DNA from: a virus
IMG/VR virus record: IMGVR_UViG_3300050821_010807
Coordinates: 1-36,330 of that record
DNA length: 36,330 nt
Direction: 5' to 3' (one strand)
Positions within the stretch are counted from its first letter, which is position 1; every line of letters begins with the position of its first letter. The position numbers and the translations under genes were made by a program. This document shows positions 13,509-21,245 of the stretch, in pieces. The notes below the pieces were generated by a model. It saw only the letters and a list, made by a program, of their open reading frames with translations. It ran no database searches and had not been told where the DNA came from.

Positions 13509-15113
13509 ATGCCCGGGCAAATCGCGCTCACCGTTCCGAACCTCACGACGCCGGGGCCTGCATACGCGACGCAGATCAGCAACGACCTCACGACCATCGC
13601 CGCGCACAACCACGATGGCGTCAACAACGGCGCGTCGATCGACATTTCCGGGCAGGTCTGCAATGCAGACCTCTCGCTTCAGCACCACAACCTCTCCAAC
13701 GTTCGCAGCGTCGAATTTGACAACGAGCCGGCGAAGCTCACCGGGTCACAGGACGTCAACTGCCTCTACGTCAACCAGGGCAACCTCGGTTTCAACACGA
13801 GCGATGGTACGTTCGTTCCGATCACGCAGGGAGACTCCCTCGCGCCTTCCGCGCTGAGCGCGTTCCTCAGCTGGACGATGCGCAACAACGGCGTTCCGTT
13901 GACGGCGAACGCGAGCATCCTCATCGGGGACACCTACAACTTCATCGCGCTGAACAGCGCTGGCGGCGCGTTCACCGTCACGCTCCCCATCGCGGCGCAG
14001 ATCACCCCCTCGGCCGTAACGAAGGGGCGCCTGTACGTATTTCGGGACGTGAACAACGCGTGCAGCACGCACCCCGTCACGATTCAGGTGACGCCCGCCT
14101 CGGGCAACACGTTTGGTGACGACGGCTCGACGAGCTTCGTTCTCAACACGAATGGGGCTTACGTCGCGTTCTACACGGACGGCGTCAATCTATGGTTCCC
14201 GTGGGCTCAGAACGCCTACCAGGGCGAGCAGGTCGGCCTGAACGGGACGGTCATTCAGGCGAAGAATGGCTCGGGCCTCAACGTCGATGCGAGCTCGCTC
14301 ATCACGAATGCGGGCCAGTACGGGCAGAACGGCGGCCTCTTTGCGCTCCTAGGAAGTTCCAACCTGATTCAAGGCGGCGCCACCACGATCGATGGTGGCG
14401 CGACGCTCACATGGTCCGGCGGAGCGATCGAGACCTACGCATCCGGCACAACGACCACGTTTCAGTCCGGCGCGACGCTGATTCTGAATGGCGGCCTACA
14501 GGGGACCACCAACGCGGGCACTCTCACGATCGGATCCGGGGGCGCCCTCACCGTGAGCGGCACGGCGAGCTTTCCAGGCACCACGAACCTGAACGGTTCG
14601 TCCAACATCTCCGGAGTCGGCAACCTCGTCACCGGCACGCTGGGCCTCGTCGCAGGTACCATCTCCGGCGACCCGTCGTCGAAGATAACGAACCAGGGCA
14701 CGACTTACATCTACGGCGAGCGTCACAACGCAACAACGGGTCTTGCTGCCGGTACGTACAACGTCGATTCGGGAAGCGCCCCGGATAACTTTGTCGCGCT
14801 CATGTTGGCTTCCTCGGGGAATTGGAACATCAACATGCCGGCCTCCCCAACGCAGGGCCGCAGGATCACGATCGGAGACATCAGCGGCATCGCGCAGGGC
14901 GGAGCCGGCACCTGGATCGTCACCATCATCGCGAACACCGGCGATCTGATGGGCCTAAGCGGCACGGCGGGCGGCACCGCGACGACGTTCACCGTCTCAC
15001 CTGCGATCTTCGGCGCAGCGATGTCCGCGTTCTGGGCGGTCACGTTCCAATTCGTCGGCTTCGTATGGGTGCCCATCATGCGGTCGTTCACTACGACCGT
15101 CACTACGGAATGA
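13509..15113 (+). CDS. Tail fibre/appendage protein with beta-solenoid region
   Basis: The 534-residue protein starts directly after the preceding stop. The N-terminal part contains the AAHNHDGVNNGASI-type motif frequent in phage tail appendage proteins. Residues about 120-235 form a beta domain. Residues about 255-380 are a Gly/Thr/Ser-rich array with short irregular repeats (TTIDGGATLTW, SGATLILNGG, TLTIGSGGAL), consistent with a right-handed beta-helix or solenoid. The C-terminus is a further beta domain ending in VWVPIMRSF. It probably forms a trimeric fibre or collar appendage. Confidence 0.7.
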   Translation: MPGQIALTVPNLTTPGPAYATQISNDLTTIAAHNHDGVNNGASIDISGQVCNADLSLQHHNLSNVRSVEFDNEPAKLTGSQDVNCLYVNQGNLGFNTSDGTFVPITQGDSLAPSALSAFLSWTMRNNGVPLTANASILIGDTYNFIALNSAGGAFTVTLPIAAQITPSAVTKGRLYVFRDVNNACSTHPVTIQVTPASGNTFGDDGSTSFVLNTNGAYVAFYTDGVNLWFPWAQNAYQGEQVGLNGTVIQAKNGSGLNVDASSLITNAGQYGQNGGLFALLGSSNLIQGGATTIDGGATLTWSGGAIETYASGTTTTFQSGATLILNGGLQGTTNAGTLTIGSGGALTVSGTASFPGTTNLNGSSNISGVGNLVTGTLGLVAGTISGDPSSKITNQGTTYIYGERHNATTGLAAGTYNVDSGSAPDNFVALMLASSGNWNINMPASPTQGRRITIGDISGIAQGGAGTWIVTIIANTGDLMGLSGTAGGTATTFTVSPAIFGAAMSAFWAVTFQFVGFVWVPIMRSFTTTVTTE

Positions 15114-15114
15114 C

Positions 15115-18100
15115 ATGCCGTTCCCGCAGACCACCATCGTGCCGATCCAATTCAGCGGCGGGCTGAACAGCAAGATTGCGTCCTTCAAGCTGGACCAGCC
15201 TTTCCTGGACGCGTGCGAGAACGGCCGGTACACGCTCGACGGGCAGATCGACAAGCGACCCGGCTTCGGACTGCTCTCCACCGACGTTCAAGGTGGGGGA
15301 AACATCTCGTCGGGCTCAGCGCTCACGACGTTTGGCGGCGAGCTCCTCCTCCTCGACGGGTCGAAGATCTACTCGTACCAATCGAGCAATCAGACGTGGA
15401 TCAACAAGGGCACAATCTTCTCGACGGTGAACTCGCAAGTCCGCGTGCTCAATACGAAGGGCGCGACGCAAAGCAATCCCGACGTGACGACGGCGAATGG
15501 GCTCTCGCTCTACGTCTGGGAGGACAACCGCACCTTCCCCACGAAGGCCAACGGCGTTCGGTACAGCATCTACAACAATACGACGGGAGTGCTGGTCCTA
15601 TCGGATCAGCAGCTCTACGTCGATGGCTCGCGACCGAAGGTCATCAGCGACGGCACGACGTTCTTCGTCTTCTACGCCGCGAGCGCGAACGACCTTGCGG
15701 GAGCGACAATCCCGGTTGCCGCGCCGAGCACGGTCACCAGCAACGTCACGAGCATCGCGACCGATGCGAAGGCGTCCGGCTCGGGCCAGAGTATTCCCTA
15801 CGACGTTTGCCTCCTCGCCGGCGTCCCGCTCGTCGTATACGCGTCGCAGACCGGGATTCGCATCAGCAACAACGGGCAGGCCATCAGCGCAGACGTCCTC
15901 GTCCAGACGATCGCCGCGTGCACCGACTCCTTCGGGAACCTTTGGATCGCGTGGTCGTCCAACACCGACACGCATATCTGGGCCGGCTCGTTCGTCATAG
16001 GCTTCGGATGGCAACCGCTCTTCCCTAGCCACGTCCTGAACTCGCTTCAACCGCAGGTCTCGGTGACGCTCGGCATGTGCGCGGACATCGAGGCTGGCAA
16101 CGTCAACCTCACCTCCGAGCAGACCATCAGCGGAGCCGCGAACGTCAACAACCATTTCTGCAACAACTTCACGATCGCCCCGTCCGGCGTCGTCACGTTC
16201 GTTGGGCAGATGCGCGGCGTCGGCCTCGCGAGCAAGCCGTTCCGGTACGGCAACAACATCTTCATTACCTCGATTGCGCAGAGCAACCTGCAGAGCACGT
16301 ATTTCACGCGGTGCCTCACGCAGGGACTCTCCTACGTTCCGGGGACGACCAATATCCAAGCGGCAAACAACACATCGCTCGCGACCAACTTCGCGCTCGT
16401 CTCGTCGCATTCGCCGCAGAACGGAGGGACGTACCGAACCAACTCGCTGCTCTCCCAAGCGGACCCGGTGAGCTCCGGCGTCTTCCTCTTCGCCGGGCAG
16501 CGGAAGGGCCCATTCTCGACCTGGCAGAACGCCACCGCAGTGAATCTCGGATGCGCGGGCTACCTCACCGAATTTGGCGGTGCGAACGCCTTCAACAACG
16601 TCCAGAGCAACAACAACCTCCACATCGTCGGAGGCATCAAGAAGATTTACGACGGCGTCTCATGCGTCGAAGATAACTTCCTCCTCTTCCCCGAGGATGC
16701 CTTCGGCAACGGATGCTCGGTCGTATTGAGCACCGGCGGCGGCTCGCTCTCGTGGAGCTCGATGAATCCGTCGCAGTACCAGTGGTGCGTCATCTACGAG
16801 TGGACGGACAACTTCGGCCAGGTGCAGCGGTCCGCCGTGAGCATCGCGGTGAACGCGACCACCTCGGCTGCGGGGCAGAAGGCGACGCTCACGGGGCCGA
16901 CGCTCCGAGTGACCGAGAAGGTGCAGGCGCGCTCGAGCATCGTGATCTCCGTCTACCGTACGCAAGCGAACATGCCCATCTTCTACAAGGTCACGAACGA
17001 CGCGAATCCGATCATCAATGACCCGACGACGGACTTCTGGACGTTCGTGGATATGCTCAGCGACGCGGCCATCGCGGCGAACGAGAACCTCTATACGGGC
17101 TCGCAGCTCGCGAACAGCGCGCCGCCCCCCTGCTCGCTCATCTCGCTCTATCAACAGCGGCTGATGATCAACAGCACGGAAGACCCGGACGTCCTCTGGT
17201 ACTCGCAAAACAAGTTTGAGCAGGACCAGTATTCGACCATCGCGCTCGACTTCAACCCGTCGTTCGTCGAGGGCGTGGACTCGAGGTACGGCAACGCCAT
17301 CACCGCCATCGGCCTCCTCGACAACAACCTCGCCATCTTCAAGGAGCGGAGCATCTTCCTCCTCCAGGGCGACGGACCGAATCCGCTCAACACGGCCGGG
17401 CAGTTCAACGACGCCGCGCTCCTCGTGAGCGATACGGGCTGCACGAACCAGAACTCGCTCGTCTTCGTTACGCAGACCCCGAACAGCCCCGGCGGGCTCC
17501 TCTTCCAAAGCCCGAAGGGTATCTACCTCCTCGGCCGCGACCAGTCGCTCACATACATCGGCGCGCCGGTCGAGCAGTACAACGGGCTTACGATCACCTC
17601 CGCGAACCTCCTCGCGCAGACGAACGAGATTGTGTTCACGACGGAGGAGGGAACGTGTCTCGTCTACAACTATTTCTTCAACGCGTGGACGACGTGGACG
17701 TCCCTTCCGGCGGTCGATGCGTGCGTCTGGCAGGGCCAGCTCTGTCTCCTCACCAACTCCGGCGCCGTCATGATGCAAGACGCGACGGGGACCGTCTTCG
17801 CGGACTCGCATCCGAACGGCGTCACCTACCCCGTTGCGCTCAAGATCCGCACGCCATTCCTGAAGCTGTCCGGGATGCAGGGCTACCAGTCAATCTTCGG
17901 TTGCTACCTCCTCGGCACGCTCCAAGAGCCCCACGTGCTCCAGGTCTCGGTCGCCTACGACTTCAACCCGAGCGCCCAGGGGAACGTTCTCATCAACTCG
18001 ACGATCGCCGGCGCCGGTCGATGGGGCGGGCTGCCGATCTGGGGCAGCAACGGCTCGTGGGGCAACGGCTCGCTCTTCAGCAATTACCAGTTTCAGATCA

Positions 18101-18258
18101 ACGTCAACAACCCGCGGTGCCAGGCGATCCAGTTCACGTTTGAGGACGTGCAGCCTTCGCCGTCGAAGGGATTCTCCCTCAACGGCCTCGCGCTGGAGGT
18201 GCTTGCGCTCGCCGGACCCATGCGGCTGCCGAAGGCGGCAAAGGTGGCCCTCTCATGA
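15115..18258 (+). CDS. Tail nozzle/hub protein, propeller type (putative)
   Basis: At 1047 residues this is the longest gene. The opening (FSGGLNSKIASFKL, ACENGRYTLDGQIDKRPGF) matches the conserved start of large podovirus tail hub or nozzle proteins. A protein of this class binds the adaptor ring, closes the head and forms the short tail tube. The rest is beta-strand rich with recurring Gly-Asn-Asn and aromatic turns, including SRYGNAITAIGLLDNNLAIFKERSIFLL-like propeller blades around residues 720-760. P22 gp10 and T7 gp12 are the functional analogues. The gene before it and the ejection genes after it support the placement. Confidence 0.75.
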   Translation: MPFPQTTIVPIQFSGGLNSKIASFKLDQPFLDACENGRYTLDGQIDKRPGFGLLSTDVQGGGNISSGSALTTFGGELLLLDGSKIYSYQSSNQTWINKGTIFSTVNSQVRVLNTKGATQSNPDVTTANGLSLYVWEDNRTFPTKANGVRYSIYNNTTGVLVLSDQQLYVDGSRPKVISDGTTFFVFYAASANDLAGATIPVAAPSTVTSNVTSIATDAKASGSGQSIPYDVCLLAGVPLVVYASQTGIRISNNGQAISADVLVQTIAACTDSFGNLWIAWSSNTDTHIWAGSFVIGFGWQPLFPSHVLNSLQPQVSVTLGMCADIEAGNVNLTSEQTISGAANVNNHFCNNFTIAPSGVVTFVGQMRGVGLASKPFRYGNNIFITSIAQSNLQSTYFTRCLTQGLSYVPGTTNIQAANNTSLATNFALVSSHSPQNGGTYRTNSLLSQADPVSSGVFLFAGQRKGPFSTWQNATAVNLGCAGYLTEFGGANAFNNVQSNNNLHIVGGIKKIYDGVSCVEDNFLLFPEDAFGNGCSVVLSTGGGSLSWSSMNPSQYQWCVIYEWTDNFGQVQRSAVSIAVNATTSAAGQKATLTGPTLRVTEKVQARSSIVISVYRTQANMPIFYKVTNDANPIINDPTTDFWTFVDMLSDAAIAANENLYTGSQLANSAPPPCSLISLYQQRLMINSTEDPDVLWYSQNKFEQDQYSTIALDFNPSFVEGVDSRYGNAITAIGLLDNNLAIFKERSIFLLQGDGPNPLNTAGQFNDAALLVSDTGCTNQNSLVFVTQTPNSPGGLLFQSPKGIYLLGRDQSLTYIGAPVEQYNGLTITSANLLAQTNEIVFTTEEGTCLVYNYFFNAWTTWTSLPAVDACVWQGQLCLLTNSGAVMMQDATGTVFADSHPNGVTYPVALKIRTPFLKLSGMQGYQSIFGCYLLGTLQEPHVLQVSVAYDFNPSAQGNVLINSTIAGAGRWGGLPIWGSNGSWGNGSLFSNYQFQINVNNPRCQAIQFTFEDVQPSPSKGFSLNGLALEVLALAGPMRLPKAAKVALS

Positions 18259-19061
18259 GCAATTACCCAAGCTTCCTGGGCGCGACCGCGAGCCCGCTCT
18301 CCACGAGTGGCGGCCCGAACATCCTCGGCGGCGGCCTCTACACGCCTCAGCAAATCAACGTGAACCAGGGTGCGTTCAACAACCCCCTCGCCGGTACCGC
18401 GGTTCCGGCGGGGAACGCGGAGATCCAGAACTACCTCGGAGCGACGACGGCGCCGGTCTCGGCCGCGAGCTCGGCAGCGTACGGAAGCGGACTCGCTGGG
18501 GAGCAGGCGCTCGCTGGACAGTATCAGCAACTCGCCGCCGGGCAGGGTCCCTCGCTCGCGACAGTGTCGGCGCAGCAACAGGGCGCCGCGAATCTCGCCT
18601 CCGCCGAAAGCCTGCTGGGGAGCGCACGCGGTGCGGGTAACCCCGCGGCGGCGCAGCTCGCCGCGCGCAACGCGCAGGCGCAGGGATCGCAACAGGTCGC
18701 GCAAAACGTCGTTGCCGGCCGCACGCAAGAGGAGCTCGGCGCGCTTGGAGCGATGGGTGGCCTCTATGGCAATATTGCGGGCCAGGGTCTGCAGGAGCAA
18801 TCGCAGCTGAATCAGATCGCGCAGGGCAACCAGGCGAACGCGCTCGCCGCGCACTCCAACTACCTCGGGGCGCTCGCGGGCATCGCCGGGCAGCAACAGC
18901 AGGGGCAGATCGGCGGGCAGCAGCTCTCCGCGAACACCGCGCTGCAGCAACAGCAGCTCGCGCAGCAGGCCTACGAGAACTCCGCGGCGAACAACAACAA
19001 GATCTTCGGCCAAGTCCTTGGCGCTGCGACGAACGCGGCGGGGAGCCTCTTCGGGATATGA
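18255..19061 (+). CDS. Gln/Ala-rich internal virion (ejection) protein
   Basis: The 268-residue product starts with ATGA overlap. After a Pro/Gly-rich N-terminus, residues 70-268 are almost wholly Ala, Gln, Gly, Asn and Leu, predicted as long helices (e.g. LAARNAQAQGSQQVAQNVV). It contains runs of QQQ and LQQQQLAQQ and a small hydrophobic C-terminus. Helical, low-charge, Gln/Ala-rich proteins encoded after the tail hub are typical of podovirus ejection proteins. These leave the head with the DNA to form a channel across the envelope. It lacks Cys and Trp. Confidence 0.7.
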   Translation: MSNYPSFLGATASPLSTSGGPNILGGGLYTPQQINVNQGAFNNPLAGTAVPAGNAEIQNYLGATTAPVSAASSAAYGSGLAGEQALAGQYQQLAAGQGPSLATVSAQQQGAANLASAESLLGSARGAGNPAAAQLAARNAQAQGSQQVAQNVVAGRTQEELGALGAMGGLYGNIAGQGLQEQSQLNQIAQGNQANALAAHSNYLGALAGIAGQQQQGQIGGQQLSANTALQQQQLAQQAYENSAANNNKIFGQVLGAATNAAGSLFGI

Positions 19062-19240
19062 ACCAGCGGGAAAAGGCTCAGTTCCAAAGGCTCCGAAGAG
19101 AGGTCGCCTGCCAACGCAGGTGGCTGCTCGCCTTTGCGAAGGCAATGCACAAGCACGTGCGCACCGACTTGGCCCCCGACGCGGCCCTTCCGGAAATGAC
19201 ATCTCTCGTCGAGAGAATTTCCAAAGGATCGGACATATGA
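19058..19240 (+). CDS. Small basic protein, 60 residues
   Basis: ATGA overlap at both ends supports translation. The sequence is basic and helical (MNQREKAQFQRLRREVACQRRW region) with a second helix near residues 45-58. The function is unknown. Its position among ejection genes suggests a minor virion or assembly factor. Confidence 0.55.
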   Translation: MNQREKAQFQRLRREVACQRRWLLAFAKAMHKHVRTDLAPDAALPEMTSLVERISKGSDI

Positions 19241-19515
19241 GCCATCGCAAGCTTCTCGAGCAGCGCATCAACGATGCGATTGAGGCCGGGCACTACCGCG
19301 CCAAGGGAACGCCGCGCGCAAAGTCCTCACCCAGTGAGGATGTTCCGGTGCCCGCTCCTCGCGCGGAGCCCGAGAAGCGTCCGGAACCTTCGAAGGCGGA
19401 GAAACGAGGCGTGCCGGATCCGCAATCCTTCGTCCATGGGCTCGCTGCGCGCCGCCGCGATTCCGTGGGCGGAGCGGTCCACGAGGCACTCGACCAGAAG
19501 TTCAAGAAGCGATGA
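19237..19515 (+). CDS. Small basic Pro-rich protein, 92 residues
   Basis: The ATG is chosen by overlap with the previous stop; the frame is open upstream to 19018. An N-terminal helix (SHRKLLEQRINDAIEAG) is followed by a Lys/Pro/Glu-rich disordered linker at 23-62 and a C-terminal helix ending KFKKR. It is not recognised. It is coupled to the next large ejection gene by ATGA. Confidence 0.6.
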   Translation: MSHRKLLEQRINDAIEAGHYRAKGTPRAKSSPSEDVPVPAPRAEPEKRPEPSKAEKRGVPDPQSFVHGLAARRRDSVGGAVHEALDQKFKKR

Positions 19516-21245
19516 ACGTCCCCTCCCCTCCTCAGCCGATTCCGCCCGGGCCGCCCCCGGTCGTGCCGCCCGAGCTCCAGATCGCGCAGGCCGGCGCGGA
19601 CCTCGACGCGGCGACCGCGCCCGCCTACGCGGGAGGAACGCCGGAAGGGGCGGTCTCGTCCACCCCGCGCCAAGCCGCCGCGGACCTCCTCAACAGCGCG
19701 GAGCGCGGCAAGGGGCTTGAACGCGAAGAGGGGAAGATCCAGGCTGGCGAACAAGCGCAGATCGCCGCGAAGCAGTCGCAGGCCGCGGCCGAGAAGGTTC
19801 AGCAGGCCAACGACTTCCAAAACCTCCTCGCGCAGAGCGCGCAGAAGTACGAGGCGGAGCACGCGCAGACGCAAGCCGCGTACGACAAGTACAAGGCCGC
19901 GGCGGGCACGCTGAAGGACCCCGAAGCCCAGTTCTACGAGGACAAGGGGCAGGGCTACCGCGTACAGACCGCGCTCGCCGCGTTCGCGGCGGGCATCGGC
20001 GCGGGCTTCAACGGCCAGGCCGGCAACCCGGTGCTCGACCTCCTCCAGAAGAAGATCCAAGCCAACTATGAGAGCCACAAGCAGAACATCGACGACCTCT
20101 ACAACGCGGGCGTTCAGGCGGGGAAGATCGAGGACACCTCCGAAAACCACTCGAAGTTCCTCCAGGATGCGAAGCTCCGCTCCTACGAGCTGCAGAGCGC
20201 GCATGTGAAGGACGAGCTCGCGTCGATCGCCGCGCGCGCGCAGTCGCCGCTCGCGAAGATCGCCGCGCAGAAGACGATCGAGCAGATCGACCAGGGCCAG
20301 GTCGGCGTCCGCCAGAAGCTCGCGCAGCAGGAGGCGGCGGCGGCGGCCGCGAAGCTCGCGGCCGATCGGGCGCGCGCGAACGAGGCGCGCTCGGCCTACC
20401 AGAAGGCCCTCGAGAAGCACGCGGACCTCGCGCCCGAGGAAGCACGCATCGAGGCCGCGAAAGACCTCCACGCGCTCGGCTTCAACGCCTCCGAGACGGC
20501 GCCGATCTTCGAAGCGGTGGGCGTCCAGACAAATCCCGAGACGGGCGAACCGGTGTTCCCAAAGAGCGGCGCGACCGGGGGGCCCGAGGAGCCGACCTAC
20601 GATGCGGACGGGAAGCTTCAGGTGCCGACGCGCGACGCGCAGACCGGAAAGCAGCTGAAGCCCGAGGAGCGCCAGAAGATCGCCGAGGAAGCGCGCAAGC
20701 GCACCGTGGTTGTGGATGGCGCACCGAGGCTCGCCGTGAGTGATGAGGCGGCGAAGCAATTTGCGGTCGTACAGAGCGAACTCCCGAACGCCGAGAAGGC
20801 GTACAAAAAGCTCACGGATGCTTTCAACAGTGGCGACAAGGGTGCGTATGACGCCGCGCGAAAATACCTCATTGAAACGATGCCAAAGCTCTACGGGTTC
20901 ACCCGTGGCCCTTCCGCCGCGCAAGCCGGAGAGACGGCGGGCGCCGGCGGTGGGGAAGCGGGCGGCACCCTCTCGGATCAGATCCCGGAGTTTCATCCCA
21001 CGCTCCTTGGCACCTACTTCAAGGGCGCGGCTGCCTTCAACAACACGCACCCTCTCGGCGCCAATACCCCCGTCGCGGTCGCGCAGGCGAAGCTCAAGGC
21101 TCTCGGCGAGAGTCTTGGTGGCATCAAGGAGCAGGCGTTCAAGAGCGCGTTTCCGCAGACAGGTGAGGAGCGCACGAAAGAAGCGATCGCAAAGACCCCC
21201 GTGGCGGACCTCGCCGCATCCTTCGGTGGAAAGCCCGTCCGATGA
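19512..21245 (+). CDS. Large coiled-coil ejection protein
   Basis: The 577-residue protein has a Pro-rich N-terminus (residues 5-21). A long Ala/Gln/Glu/Lys coiled coil (about 60-135) follows, then a small hydrophobic Gly/Ala element (AAFAAGIGAGFNGQAG, about 160-175). A second long coiled coil runs to about residue 350. The C-terminal third is less regular. A helical rod with a small membrane-active stretch is typical of internal virion proteins. It is placed between two other ejection-type genes and coupled to both by 4-base overlaps. No lytic transglycosylase motif was identified. Confidence 0.65.
   Translation: MNVPSPPQPIPPGPPPVVPPELQIAQAGADLDAATAPAYAGGTPEGAVSSTPRQAAADLLNSAERGKGLEREEGKIQAGEQAQIAAKQSQAAAEKVQQANDFQNLLAQSAQKYEAEHAQTQAAYDKYKAAAGTLKDPEAQFYEDKGQGYRVQTALAAFAAGIGAGFNGQAGNPVLDLLQKKIQANYESHKQNIDDLYNAGVQAGKIEDTSENHSKFLQDAKLRSYELQSAHVKDELASIAARAQSPLAKIAAQKTIEQIDQGQVGVRQKLAQQEAAAAAAKLAADRARANEARSAYQKALEKHADLAPEEARIEAAKDLHALGFNASETAPIFEAVGVQTNPETGEPVFPKSGATGGPEEPTYDADGKLQVPTRDAQTGKQLKPEERQKIAEEARKRTVVVDGAPRLAVSDEAAKQFAVVQSELPNAEKAYKKLTDAFNSGDKGAYDAARKYLIETMPKLYGFTRGPSAAQAGETAGAGGGEAGGTLSDQIPEFHPTLLGTYFKGAAAFNNTHPLGANTPVAVAQAKLKALGESLGGIKEQAFKSAFPQTGEERTKEAIAKTPVADLAASFGGKPVR

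Noticed and set aside
19293-21050. A 585-residue minus-strand ORF opposite the ejection genes
   Set aside because: Leu/Arg-rich composition typical of the reverse frame of a GC-rich gene; the plus-strand gene has coupled start and family-like composition.
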